DNA of 64,000 nt from Bacteroidota bacterium (GCA_018267705.1 JAFDXX010000001.1:1-64000), one strand, 5' to 3'. Shown: positions 50,942 through 59,682, counted from the stretch's first letter. The notes: a model not told the origin generated them from the letters alone. A program made the numbers and translations.

Positions 50942-53461
50942 TTAATGTTTGGGTAACGCTATTAAGTTTGCTAATATTTTAAATGAACCCGGCACACCTG
51001 CAGGTAATTGCCTAAATAAAGCTAAACTTACATAAGCAATATTTCCTTTTCCATAAGATGCAATTAATAAACTTCCGTTGCTATCTTTTTCGCCGGTATC
51101 GTGCATGCTTAATGGTGTTTGGAAATGTGTATCTATTTGTGTTGCTTGATAAGTGCTTCTTTCTTGTATCCAATTTTCAAAATCTTTTTCTGTTATTTTA
51201 TTAGGAAAATTTAAAACAGAATGTTGTGGTAACAAAAAATTTACATTCGCATTTTCTTCTGTAATACGAGAAGAAGTACTTACCGTAAATGGATATGGGC
51301 CTATTTGAATTTTTTTGTTTCCTACCAAATTGCTTTTAATGTATTGCACAATTAAGTTGCCACCATTATGAATATACTCATTCAACACATCGTTTTTATC
51401 TGTAAGCCATTCGTATAAATTGTAAGCTCTAATACCAACAATAATTGCATCAAACTGTTTTAATGTTTCGGGTTTAATATCTGGTTCTGTTAAAAATTGT
51501 ATAGCATAACCCATTGTTTTAATTGCATCCGGTACTCTATCGCCGGGACCCTGTATGTATCCTATTTTTTTACCTATTGTTTTTATGGGCTCGTTAATAA
51601 ATTTAATCTTGTCTTTAAAGAAATAATGAATATTGGGAATATGATTGTATTGAATGCTTGCAAAATATTGGTTATAAACATAATCTTTCCCGTTTATGTT
51701 TAAACGAAGTGCAACTTCAATAGCATTACCTTTTTGCGGGTTATAAAATTTTGGAACAGATACAGGTATATTATAACTTTTATTTTTTTCAAAATTCATT
51801 ATCTTATTTTCGAAAACAGTTTTAATTGTGTCTTGTAAAATATATAATGTAACGGGAATATTTTTTCCTGAAAAGTTTGATTGATAATTTATAAAAAAAG
51901 AATCATTGTTTATGTTGCTATTTTTGGGTAATAAATTTAAAAGTAAAATATGTGGAGATAAAGAAACCGAAATATGTGGCATCATTACAAATGGTTGATA
52001 CACTTCTCCTTTAACGGGATCAATATATTTATATTCAACCGGTTTATTTACATAGAAATCTACATCTTCAATTCTAAAATTAAATCTTGCAGTTAATAAA
52101 GGGTCGTTCCATGCTTTGCCAATTAGGTATTGTTTAGGCACTGTAAAATTTCCTAAGGTTTGCGGTTGTTGTAGCCAATAAGGTTGTGTTTCGTTTTCTT
52201 CTGAAGGAGTTAATAGTTTAACTTTTAGAATATATGTTTGGTTATCATTTTTTGCTAACTGTTTAAGCGTATCTAATGCAAACCTTTGTATAGAAACGCC
52301 TTTAAAAATTATATTATTATAATTTCTACTATTTATAAAACATGAAACGTTTACAGTATCTCCTTTTAATGCAAACTCTTCTTGAGTAGTAGCATCGGCA
52401 AATAAGCCACTGCAATTAATAATAGCATCTTGAATATCACTTAATTTTTTATTGAGCCATGCATCATTACTTGGCCACAGTGCATGCACTTTTTTATACA
52501 ATTCAACCAATGCTTTAACTGAGTTTTCTGGATGTGCAACATTGTAATTTGCAATTATTTTATCTATTTCATTATTAATTTCTGAACCATTATAAACTTT
52601 ACTCCAATCGGTAATAATGCCATCCATTAAATCTGTTTTTGCAGTATCTCCACCGGTTGTGGTAAAGTATTCAAGTATGCTTCCTTTTCTTTTAGGTCTG
52701 CCTTCACCTTGACTTTTATGCATACTTCTTGCTTCTCCTCCAATTTCTCCGTAACTCTCTCCAAGCAAGGGGTTGAATTGACCTACTTCTATTTTAAGTT
52801 GATTATCTGCGGTTGTATTAGTTCCACCAAAATTAAATGTGTTCCATAAAATTCTTTTGGCTTGCCATGGCTTTACTCCATACTGAAATTGCTCAGGAAA
52901 TTTTTTAGGATCTGCTGCTGCATAAAATGCTTCGTTAGCAATAATGGATGATGCAGCATGATGCCCGTGTCCGGCTCTTGCATCGCCGGGAAAACGTGTA
53001 ATAATAATATCTGGTTGAAATTTTCTTATTACCCAAACAACATCACTTAATACCTTTTCTTTATTCCAAATACTAAGAGCTTCGTTTGCATTTTTGCTGT
53101 AACCAAATTCATAAGCTGTACTAAAATATTGTTCGCAGCCATCAATTTTTCTAGCAGCCAATAATTCTTGTGTTCTTATCATTCCTAATTCAATGCCTTG
53201 TTCATTGCCAATTAAATTTTGTCCGCCATCACCTCTTGTTAAACTTAAGTAGGCGGTACGATACATTTTTTCTTTTGCTAAATAAGGTAGTAAGCTGTTG
53301 TTTTCATCATCGGGGTGTGCAGCAATATATAAAATGCTTGCAGTGGTTTTTAATTTTTTTAATTGAAGATATATTTCGGAAGAAGAAATATTTTGTGCAG
53401 AAGTAGGAGTATATATATTGAAACAAAATAATATTGAAAAAATAAATGGAATAATTTTCAT
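50942..53461 (-). CDS. PIG-L family deacetylase, secreted
   Basis: An 839-residue protein from ATG 53461 (MKIIPFIFSILFCFNIYT), which opens a signal peptide ending TSAQ; a longer frame to 53539 is rejected. The N-terminal PIG-L domain (about 40-260) has the zinc-binding AAHPDDE motif (about 47-53) and the second His block AGHGHHAASSII (about 165-176), with RTQELLAARKIDG between. The large C-terminal region (about 330-839) is beta-rich, followed by a ThuA-like segment (KQFDAIIVGIRAYNLYEWL, about 686-704). Members de-N-acetylate sugars. It heads an operon with two tiny membrane genes and a sodium:solute symporter, which fits uptake of a deacetylated sugar. Confidence 0.88.
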   Translation of the reverse strand: MKIIPFIFSILFCFNIYTPTSAQNISSSEIYLQLKKLKTTASILYIAAHPDDENNSLLPYLAKEKMYRTAYLSLTRGDGGQNLIGNEQGIELGMIRTQELLAARKIDGCEQYFSTAYEFGYSKNANEALSIWNKEKVLSDVVWVIRKFQPDIIITRFPGDARAGHGHHAASSIIANEAFYAAADPKKFPEQFQYGVKPWQAKRILWNTFNFGGTNTTADNQLKIEVGQFNPLLGESYGEIGGEARSMHKSQGEGRPKRKGSILEYFTTTGGDTAKTDLMDGIITDWSKVYNGSEINNEIDKIIANYNVAHPENSVKALVELYKKVHALWPSNDAWLNKKLSDIQDAIINCSGLFADATTQEEFALKGDTVNVSCFINSRNYNNIIFKGVSIQRFALDTLKQLAKNDNQTYILKVKLLTPSEENETQPYWLQQPQTLGNFTVPKQYLIGKAWNDPLLTARFNFRIEDVDFYVNKPVEYKYIDPVKGEVYQPFVMMPHISVSLSPHILLLNLLPKNSNINNDSFFINYQSNFSGKNIPVTLYILQDTIKTVFENKIMNFEKNKSYNIPVSVPKFYNPQKGNAIEVALRLNINGKDYVYNQYFASIQYNHIPNIHYFFKDKIKFINEPIKTIGKKIGYIQGPGDRVPDAIKTMGYAIQFLTEPDIKPETLKQFDAIIVGIRAYNLYEWLTDKNDVLNEYIHNGGNLIVQYIKSNLVGNKKIQIGPYPFTVSTSSRITEENANVNFLLPQHSVLNFPNKITEKDFENWIQERSTYQATQIDTHFQTPLSMHDTGEKDSNGSLLIASYGKGNIAYVSLALFRQLPAGVPGSFKILANLIALPKH

Positions 53462-53525
53462 GTGCTGTTGATTGATAACGAAGATAAAATTTGTTGTATT
53501 ATGAACATTAATATTTACACCAATG

Positions 53526-53563
53526 AAAAAAGCTCTCAACGTTTTGTTGAGAGCTTTTTATTT
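53526..53563. terminator. Bidirectional terminator between the PIG-L gene and rpsA
   Basis: AAAGCTCTCAAC, loop GTTTT, GTTGAGAGCTTT, with A-run before and T-run after. It ends rpsA transcription on the minus strand; nothing on the plus strand reads into it. Confidence 0.85.
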
Positions 53564-53578
53564 ATTAGAAACGTATAA

Positions 53579-55477
53579 TTATTTAGTTTCTTCTGAATTT
53601 TCTCCTTCTAATTTAGCACGAATATCAGCTAATGCACCTAAATCGCCTAATGTTGCTTTTTCAACTTTTGATTGAACAGCTTTTACAGCTTTTTTAGTTT
53701 TTTCTGCTTCAACTTTAGCTTCTTTTTTTGCAGTTTCTTTTTCTTCTGCATGTGCTTGTTCCCAAATACGGCTGTGGCTTAACACAATTCTTTTTTCGTT
53801 ACGATCAAATTCAATAACTACAAATTGTGCAGATTCTTCAGCTTGTATTTGTTTGCCATCTTCTTTAAAAAGATGTTTGCCCGGAACAAAACCTTCTAAA
53901 CCATAAGGTAATTGTACTAAAGCTCCTTTGTCATCTTTTTTAGTTACAGTTGCTTCGTGTAAAGAACCTACAGCAAATGTATCTTCTAAAGCTGTCCAAG
54001 GGTCTTCTTCTAATTGTTTATGACCTAATTGTAATTTACGATTTTCTTTGTCAATACCTAAAATAATGATATCAATATTTTCACCAACTTTTGTGTATTC
54101 ACTTGGATGGTTTAAACGTTTTAACCAACTTAAATCGCTAATGTGAATCATACCACCAATACCGGCTTCTAATTCTACAAATACGCCGTAAGGGGTAATG
54201 TTTTTAACCAATCCTTTATGTTTGCTTCCTTCTGCAAAACGTGTTTCAATAGTGCTCCAAGGGTCTTCTGTCATTTGTTTGATAGATAAACTCATTTTGC
54301 GAGCTTCTTTATCTAACGTAACAACTTTTGCTGCATGCTCATCACCTAACTTAAAGAATTCTTTTGCATTAATTGGTGTATTAGCCCAAGTAATTTCACT
54401 TACGTGTACTAAACCTTCAACGCCTGGCTGAATTTCTAAGAATGCACCGTAATCTTCAATATTAACTACTTTGCCTTTTACAATTGTTCCTTCCGCTAAA
54501 CCTTCTGGTAATACTTCCCAAGGGTGTGGAGTTAATTGTTTTAAACCAAGGCTAATGCGTTTTTTATCATCATCAAAATCTAATACAACTACGTTTAATT
54601 TTTGATCCATTTTTAATACTTCACTTGGGTGAGAGATTCTTCCCCATGAAATATCTGTAATGTATAATAAGCCGTCTAAACCACCTAAATCCATAAATGC
54701 ACCGAAATCTGTAATGTTTTTAACGGTACCTTCTAACACTTGGCCTTTTTCTAATTTACCCATTATTTCTGCACGTTGTGCTTCAATATCGCTTTCAATT
54801 AATGCTTTGTGAGATACAACGGCGTTTTTAATAGTTTCATTGATTTTAACTACTTTAAACTCCATTGTTTTACCTACAAACTGATCATAATCTGTAACAG
54901 GTTTTACATCAATTTGAGAACCTGGTAAGAATGTTTCCATTCCAAATACATCTACAATTAATCCGCCTTTCGTTTTGCTGGTAACAGTACCTGTAACTAC
55001 TTCACCGGTTTTATGTACTTCAACAATACGTTGCCATGCACGGAATATACGAGCAGATTTACGGCTTAAGAATAAGTTACCGTTGCGGTCTTCTTTTTCT
55101 ACAACCATTACTTCTACTTCATCGCCTACTTTAATGCCTGGTGTATCGCGAAACTCATTTAAAGAAATTAAACCATCACTTTTAAAACCAATGTTTATAA
55201 CTGCATCGGTTTTAGTTAAAGCTACAATTGAACCTTGCATTATTTCTCCATCTTCAATTGTTACAAAAGTGTTATCGTACACTTTGTCGTATTTAGCTTT
55301 TTCATCTGCACCGTAGTGGCTAACATTACGTTTGTCAACACTCCAGTCAAAATCGTCATGAGCTGTAACAACAGCTTCTGTTGCAGGTGTTTTTGTTGTC
55401 GCAGTAGATGCTTCAGCAGTTTCTGCTGCAGCACTCTCCTGACCTTCTGCGTTTAATTGTTTAACAATAAAATTCAT
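53579..55477 (-). CDS. rpsA: 30S ribosomal protein S1
   Basis: A 632-residue protein with six S1 (OB-fold) motifs, from about residue 75 to 570: GEIMQGSIVALTKTDAVINI, GEVVTGTVTSKTKGGLIVDV, GQVLEGTVKNITDFGAFMDL, GTIVKGKVVNIEDYGAFLEI, GSKHKGLVKNITPYGVFVEL and GSLHEATVTKKDDKGALVQL. S1 binds single-stranded mRNA and helps initiate translation; in Bacteroidota, whose genes mostly lack Shine-Dalgarno sequences, it should be particularly important. The N-terminal 60 residues are acidic and Ala/Thr-rich, longer than usual. The C-terminus is charged and coiled-coil-like. It has an exact promoter box. Confidence 0.95.
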   Translation of the reverse strand: MNFIVKQLNAEGQESAAAETAEASTATTKTPATEAVVTAHDDFDWSVDKRNVSHYGADEKAKYDKVYDNTFVTIEDGEIMQGSIVALTKTDAVINIGFKSDGLISLNEFRDTPGIKVGDEVEVMVVEKEDRNGNLFLSRKSARIFRAWQRIVEVHKTGEVVTGTVTSKTKGGLIVDVFGMETFLPGSQIDVKPVTDYDQFVGKTMEFKVVKINETIKNAVVSHKALIESDIEAQRAEIMGKLEKGQVLEGTVKNITDFGAFMDLGGLDGLLYITDISWGRISHPSEVLKMDQKLNVVVLDFDDDKKRISLGLKQLTPHPWEVLPEGLAEGTIVKGKVVNIEDYGAFLEIQPGVEGLVHVSEITWANTPINAKEFFKLGDEHAAKVVTLDKEARKMSLSIKQMTEDPWSTIETRFAEGSKHKGLVKNITPYGVFVELEAGIGGMIHISDLSWLKRLNHPSEYTKVGENIDIIILGIDKENRKLQLGHKQLEEDPWTALEDTFAVGSLHEATVTKKDDKGALVQLPYGLEGFVPGKHLFKEDGKQIQAEESAQFVVIEFDRNEKRIVLSHSRIWEQAHAEEKETAKKEAKVEAEKTKKAVKAVQSKVEKATLGDLGALADIRAKLEGENSEETK

Positions 55478-55483
55478 AATAAA

Positions 55484-55516
55484 AACCCGTGTTTTTAAAT
55501 CGGGGTTGCAAAAGTA
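55484..55516 (-). promoter_or_regulatory. rpsA promoter box with a hairpin in the short 5' leader
   Basis: On the minus strand TACTTTTG (55516-55509) is an exact TAnnTTTG box. It is followed by AACCCCG and CGGGTT arms (55507-55484) with an 11-nt A/T loop and then a T-run right before the rpsA ATG (55477). The predicted start of transcription falls within the first arm, so only part of the hairpin may be transcribed. The rest of 55517-55682 shows no gene. Confidence 0.45.
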
Positions 55517-55682
55517 GGGTTTTTACGCTAAAAATCATACACAGTAAGGTTTTTTTTGGTTGGAACTTGTACTAAGTTTCTTGTTTATGCTATGCTTATT
55601 TTGGGGGATAATATTTTTTAAGATAGAGTAGTTGGTTTATTAAATAAACATTATTACTTTCAATATCTAAAAAAAATCAAGT

Positions 55683-56030
55683 ATGAAAAAAATTGTTATC
55701 ACCTTGGTTGCCATTGTTTGTATGGCAACTATGAGTTTTGCTCAAGCAAAAAAGAAGGATAAAAAAGCTCCGCCACCACCACCTCCAAAAGAAGCTAAAG
55801 CAACTACTAAACCAGCCCCAGCTGCTAAACCAGCCCCAGCTGCTAAACCAGCTCCAGCTGCTAAACCAGCTCCAGCTGCTAAAACAAAAGCAGACGGCAC
55901 ACCTGATATGCGATACAAAGCGAATAAAGATGCTGCTAAAAAACCAGCTTCTGCAGGCCCAACTAAAAAAGACGGCACACCTGACATGAGATATAAAGCG
56001 AATAAAGATGCTGCAAAGAAAAAAAGCTAA
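55683..56030 (+). CDS. Small secreted Lys/Ala/Pro-rich repeat protein
   Basis: A 115-residue protein. The signal peptide is MKKIVITLVAIVCMATMSF with cleavage after AQ (residue 21). The mature part is low complexity: KKKDKKAPPPPPPKEAK, four tandem KPAPAA units (about 43-66, 18-bp DNA repeats), then two copies of a 19-residue unit KxDGTPDMRYKANKDAAKK (about 69-87 and 95-113) separated by PASAGPT. It is very basic. Length and composition resemble small secreted cell-envelope proteins of Bacteroidota; function is unknown. A terminator follows at 56051. Confidence 0.75.
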   Translation: MKKIVITLVAIVCMATMSFAQAKKKDKKAPPPPPPKEAKATTKPAPAAKPAPAAKPAPAAKPAPAAKTKADGTPDMRYKANKDAAKKPASAGPTKKDGTPDMRYKANKDAAKKKS

Positions 56031-56050
56031 TATAAGTTTATCATAATAAT

Positions 56051-56079
56051 AAAACTGCCCCGCATAGCGGGGCAGTTTT
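56051..56079. terminator. Strong bidirectional terminator between the repeat-protein gene and mnmA
   Basis: AAAACTGCCCCGC, loop ATA, GCGGGGCAGTTTT. The stem is perfect with seven consecutive GC pairs, with T-runs in both orientations. It serves both convergent genes. Confidence 0.92.
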
Positions 56080-56105
56080 GATTTAGCTTTATTTTAAATA
56101 TATGA

Positions 56106-57212
56106 TTATACTATTAACTCCCCTCTTTGTATAATACCGCCGCCGATTACATCATCGCCTTCATAAAATACGGCACTTTGCCCTGGTGCAATACTTTTTA
56201 CATTTTCATAAAATCTTGCACGTATTCCTTTTTCATCGTAATATAAATTGCATAAAGCACCTTTGTCTTTATATCTAATTTTTGCTATCGCTTCCATTTC
56301 ATCAGATATACCATCATACTTGATCCAATTCATTTTAGTTACATACATATCATTTTGTTGCAAATCGTCTTCTTCTCCTAAAACAACTGTATTATTTTCT
56401 GGATGAATAGCTGTTACATAAATAGGTTTGCCTAAAGCAATTTCTAAACCTTTGCGTTGCCCAACTGTGTAGAATGGGTACCCTTTATGTTGACCTAATT
56501 TTTTTCCTGTTTTATCTATAAACCATCCTCCGGCAACTTTTTCTTCTAAGCCATTAACACGTTTTTTTAAAAAACCTCTATAATTGTTATCAGGTACAAA
56601 ACAAATTTCATAGCTCTCGCTTTTTTTTGCTAATTCAGGATAACCCATATCTACAGCCATTTGCCGTATATCTTTTTTATGATATTTTCCTAAGGGTAAA
56701 ATTGTTCTGCTTAATAAATCTTGTTGCAAACCCCATAAAACGTAACTCTGATCTTTTGTTTCATCTAAACCTTTGCTTACTACAAATCTTTCGTTATTGT
56801 GTTGCCTTATACTTGCATAGTGCCCTGTTGCAATAAAATCGCAATTCATGGCATCGGCACGTTTTAATAAAGCACGCCATTTAATATGTGTATTGCACAT
56901 TACGCAAGGGTTGGGTGTTCTTCCTGCTAAATATTCATCAACAAAATTTTCAATAACAAAATCTCCAAATTCTTCTCTTATATCTAAAATAAAATGTGGA
57001 AAACCGTTTTGTACAGCGGCTTGTCTTGCATCGTTAAACGAATCTAAATTGCAACAACCTGTTTCTTTACTACTACTACCACTACTTGCATAATCCCATG
57101 TTTTCATAGTAATACCTACTACTTCATAACCTTGGTTATGCAACATTAATGCTGCAACAGTACTATCAATACCGCCACTCATTGCCACTAAAACTTTTCC
57201 TTTTCTGCTCAT
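56106..57212 (-). CDS. mnmA: tRNA-specific 2-thiouridylase MnmA
   Basis: A 368-residue enzyme that adenylates and thiolates U34 of Lys, Glu and Gln tRNAs. The PP-loop is VLVAMSGGIDSTVAALML (about 7-24). The first catalytic Cys is in GRTPNPCVMCNTHIKW (about 95-110), and the second in the segment YEICFVPDNNYRGFL (about 200-214). LPLGKYHKKDIR and the C-terminal GQSAVFYEGDDVIGGGII (about 345-362) are also typical. The activated sulfur comes from a cysteine desulfurase, a gene for which is 0.6 kb upstream on the same strand. Confidence 0.96.
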   Translation of the reverse strand: MSRKGKVLVAMSGGIDSTVAALMLHNQGYEVVGITMKTWDYASSGSSSKETGCCNLDSFNDARQAAVQNGFPHFILDIREEFGDFVIENFVDEYLAGRTPNPCVMCNTHIKWRALLKRADAMNCDFIATGHYASIRQHNNERFVVSKGLDETKDQSYVLWGLQQDLLSRTILPLGKYHKKDIRQMAVDMGYPELAKKSESYEICFVPDNNYRGFLKKRVNGLEEKVAGGWFIDKTGKKLGQHKGYPFYTVGQRKGLEIALGKPIYVTAIHPENNTVVLGEEDDLQQNDMYVTKMNWIKYDGISDEMEAIAKIRYKDKGALCNLYYDEKGIRARFYENVKSIAPGQSAVFYEGDDVIGGGIIQRGELIV

Positions 57213-57234
57213 TACTTTTTTAAATTACAAACAA

Positions 57235-57242
57235 CAAAAGTA
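57235..57242 (-). promoter_or_regulatory. Promoter -7 box of mnmA
   Basis: The minus strand reads TACTTTTG, an exact TAnnTTTG match, 22 nt before the mnmA start at 57212. Confidence 0.5.
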
Positions 57243-57296
57243 AATTTTTAATGGCAGATGAAGTTTTGCTGTTTTTGCGTTATAGGGAATTTTTGT

Positions 57297-57695
57297 TTAT
57301 GGAGTTGTGATAAGGATTTTTACAAGTATGGTTGATGTTGGTGCAGAAACAGAGCCCGAACCAGTAGCAGCAAATAAATCAATATTAACAGTACCATAAC
57401 TATAATAAGTACCGTATGCTACTCCGTTTACAACTTCGGGTAATGCTTCGTAAGTATTACCACCATCAAAAGATATACTTACAGAAACGCCACCTGCATT
57501 AAGTACGCTTTGTGTAATATCGGGAACATTTAATGAAACAACGTATCCTCCTGTACCGGTTGAAATCCAATTGGTAGGTGTTATAGTGCCAGTTACAGCA
57601 TAGGTTTGTGAAGGTGCTTGAACTGTTTTTGTGCAAGAGGAAAGAGTAAATGATGCAGTAATTATAATGGCAAAAAAAAGTAGTATTTTCTTCAT
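57297..57695 (-). CDS. Putative lipoprotein of unknown function
   Basis: A 132-residue protein. The signal sequence MKKILLFFAIIITASFTL ends with a lipobox-like LSSC (Cys at about 21), so it is probably lipid-anchored. The mature domain (about 22-132) is rich in Ser, Thr, Gly and Val with alternating strands (GGVSVSISFDGGNTYEALPE), suggesting a beta-sandwich. No family is recognised. A 9-bp stem overlaps the start codon (57694-57718). It lies between the cysteine desulfurase and mnmA genes. Confidence 0.7.
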   Translation of the reverse strand: MKKILLFFAIIITASFTLSSCTKTVQAPSQTYAVTGTITPTNWISTGTGGYVVSLNVPDITQSVLNAGGVSVSISFDGGNTYEALPEVVNGVAYGTYYSYGTVNIDLFAATGSGSVSAPTSTILVKILITTP

Positions 57696-57718
57696 AGTAA
57701 ATATTTTTCATTTACTAT
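57694..57718 (-). promoter_or_regulatory. Hairpin overlapping the lipoprotein start codon
   Basis: On the minus strand ATAGTAAAT, a 7-nt loop and ATTTACTAT form a perfect 9-bp stem whose last two bases are the A and T of the start codon at 57695. Folding would limit access to the initiation site. AT-rich, so moderately stable at best. Confidence 0.4.
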
Positions 57719-57793
57719 AAAGCACAATTAATGCCAATTATTTTTTATGAAAAGAAACACTTTAAGAGAATGATTTAAAAGAATTTATATAGT

Positions 57794-58924
57794 CTAAATA
57801 AGTTCTTTTAATTTTTCAATAACAATATCAACTTCTTGTTTAGTGTTGTTCTTACTGAAAGAAAATCTTACGGCTACTTGGTTAGGGTGGTGGTTAATAG
57901 TTCTTATCACATGGCTACCTGCATCTGCTCCGCTGGTGCAAGCACTGCCACCGCTAGCACAAATATTATTAATATCTAAATTAAATAACAACATTTCACT
58001 TTTTTCTGTTTTAGGAAAACTTACATTTAAAATTGTATATAAACTATTTCCTAAAACATCTCCATTAAAAGAAACATTAGGGATGTTTTTTTCTAATGCT
58101 TGTTTCATATAAAGTTTTATGTCTTTAATATGTGTACTTTCTTTTTCATGATTTTCTGTTGCCATTTCTAAAGCTTTGGCAAAACCAACAATGCCGTATA
58201 AGTTTTCGGTTCCTGCTCTCATATTTCTTTCTTGAGAACCTCCGTTAATAAACGGTTTTATTTTCACATTTTCATTAATATATAACATGCCTACACCTTT
58301 GGGCCCATGAAATTTATGTGCAGCACCTGTAATAAAATGAACCGGTGTGTTTCTTAAATCAAATGGAAAATGGCCAACAGTTTGTACTGTATCGCTATGA
58401 AATATTGCATTATATTTTTTGCAAATATTTCCTATTGCATGAATATCAATAATATTTCCTATTTCATTATTAGCGTGCATTAATGTAACCAAACATTTTT
58501 CTTTACTTACAGAGAGTATGTTTTCTAAATCTTCTAAATCAATATGCCCATTTGGTAAGATTTTTACATAGCTTAATTTAATATGATTATGATGGTGCAA
58601 ATATTCAACCGTATGTAAAGTTGCATGATGTTCTATAGAAGAAGTTATAATATGTTTACAACCTAAATCTCTTATGGCGGCTGTAATAGCTGTATTACTG
58701 CTTTCAGTGCCACCGCTTGTGAAAAATACTTCTGCAGGATGAGCATTTAAAATTTTTGCAACTTTTTTTCTTGCATTTTCAATGGCTAATCTGCTTTCTC
58801 TGCCATAACTGTATATGGAAGATGGATTACCAAAATGATTGGTTAAATACGGCATCATAGCATCTAAAACATCTTTATCTAAAGGGGTTGTAGCTGCATT
58901 GTCAAAATAAATTCTGTTGCTCAT
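57794..58924 (-). CDS. Cysteine desulfurase (NifS/IscS type)
   Basis: A 376-residue PLP enzyme from ATG 58924 (MSNRIYFDNAATTPLDKDVL); the longer frame to 58957 is a run-in across the promoter box. The PLP Lys is in AHKFHGPKGVGMLY (about 195-208). FTSGGTESSNTAI and MHANNEIGNIIDIHAIG precede it, and HSDTVQTVGHFPFD lies near the cofactor. The catalytic Cys is in ASGGSACTSGADAGSH (about 320-335) and PHPNQVAVRFSF-like residues follow. It supplies sulfur for Fe-S clusters and for MnmA-mediated tRNA thiolation. The promoter box at 58942-58949 is exact. Confidence 0.95.
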   Translation of the reverse strand: MSNRIYFDNAATTPLDKDVLDAMMPYLTNHFGNPSSIYSYGRESRLAIENARKKVAKILNAHPAEVFFTSGGTESSNTAITAAIRDLGCKHIITSSIEHHATLHTVEYLHHHNHIKLSYVKILPNGHIDLEDLENILSVSKEKCLVTLMHANNEIGNIIDIHAIGNICKKYNAIFHSDTVQTVGHFPFDLRNTPVHFITGAAHKFHGPKGVGMLYINENVKIKPFINGGSQERNMRAGTENLYGIVGFAKALEMATENHEKESTHIKDIKLYMKQALEKNIPNVSFNGDVLGNSLYTILNVSFPKTEKSEMLLFNLDINNICASGGSACTSGADAGSHVIRTINHHPNQVAVRFSFSKNNTKQEVDIVIEKLKELI

Positions 58925-58941
58925 GCTTAAAAGTAAAGATG

Positions 58942-58949
58942 CAAAAGTA
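58942..58949 (-). promoter_or_regulatory. Promoter -7 box of the cysteine desulfurase gene
   Basis: The minus strand reads TACTTTTG, an exact TAnnTTTG match, 17 nt before the start codon at 58924. Confidence 0.55.
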
Positions 58950-59008
58950 AGCAACAATAGTCTATTGAATTCGTGTTCTAATAAATGTATTGGAAAGAGA
59001 ATAGAAGT

Positions 59009-59635
59009 TTACTGAATTAATTTTACATCTTCTTTTTTAATCCATCCATAAATAAAATCTCCGGTATATGCTAAAAATTCTATGTACAATAAGTTTGTTG
59101 CATATTGATTAATGGCCGGGCTGATTACTTTAATGCCTTTCATAAAGTATGAGCTTCTAATATTGTTTGCAATAGTGTCTGTATAGATATTTATTTTTTT
59201 GGTTGTTACTCTGTAAGTTTTATAATCAATATATTCATTAGTAATTTTTTTTGATTTTATTTTTTGTTTTTTAATGAATGGATAAGTGGCGAAAATATTT
59301 TTACCGAAACCAAAGTTGCATTCAGCATTGGCTTCGGGATATACTACTGCATAAGTTGAAGAAAATTTAAAATGAATAGGACAAACTTTGTTGCCTTCTG
59401 TATAATTGTATTGAATAGAATCTCCTTTTTGTTCAATGATTCCATCAAGGTTGTTGGCATAATTTTTAGCGGAAGCAATTGCCCAAAATTTGTAATGCGT
59501 TGAATCAATTTTCATTACAGTGAGGTATTTATTTTTTTCTTTATTGCTGCTGCCGTAAATGCCTGAGTAATCTTTTTGTGCAAAAGATGAAATAGTAATT
59601 AATAAAAGAAAAGAAATAATGCAACTGTTTTTCAT
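59009..59635 (-). CDS. Secreted protein with possible SH3-like C-terminal domain
   Basis: A 208-residue protein with a signal peptide (MKNSCIISFLLLITISSFAQ). The first domain (about 21-115) contains DYSGIYGSSNKEKNKYLTVM and KFWAIASAKNYANNLDGI, resembling small secreted lysozyme-inhibitor-like or beta-barrel proteins. Two cysteines (KVCPIHF and AECNFGF) may form a disulfide. The C-terminal part (about 140-208) ends YTGDFIYGWIKKEDVKLI, similar to the end of bacterial SH3 domains. No exact family is recognised. It lies after a terminator on the minus strand, so it is not part of the FadN transcript. Confidence 0.65.
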   Translation of the reverse strand: MKNSCIISFLLLITISSFAQKDYSGIYGSSNKEKNKYLTVMKIDSTHYKFWAIASAKNYANNLDGIIEQKGDSIQYNYTEGNKVCPIHFKFSSTYAVVYPEANAECNFGFGKNIFATYPFIKKQKIKSKKITNEYIDYKTYRVTTKKINIYTDTIANNIRSSYFMKGIKVISPAINQYATNLLYIEFLAYTGDFIYGWIKKEDVKLIQ

Positions 59636-59652
59636 CGCAATAAATGTAAATA

Positions 59653-59682
59653 AAAAAGCATCAAATTAATTTGATGCTTTTT
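59653..59682 (-). terminator. Terminator downstream of the FadN-type gene
   Basis: AAAGCATCAAAT, TA, ATTTGATGCTTT inverted repeat with a T-run in the minus-strand reading direction (and a shorter one on the plus strand), 32 bases beyond the stop of the 3-hydroxyacyl-CoA dehydrogenase gene. Confidence 0.8.

Noticed and set aside
55742..55987. Antisense Gly/Ala-rich frame opposite the repeat-protein gene
   Set aside because: An artefact of the low-complexity Lys/Ala/Pro codons; the plus-strand frame has a clean signal peptide and a terminator.
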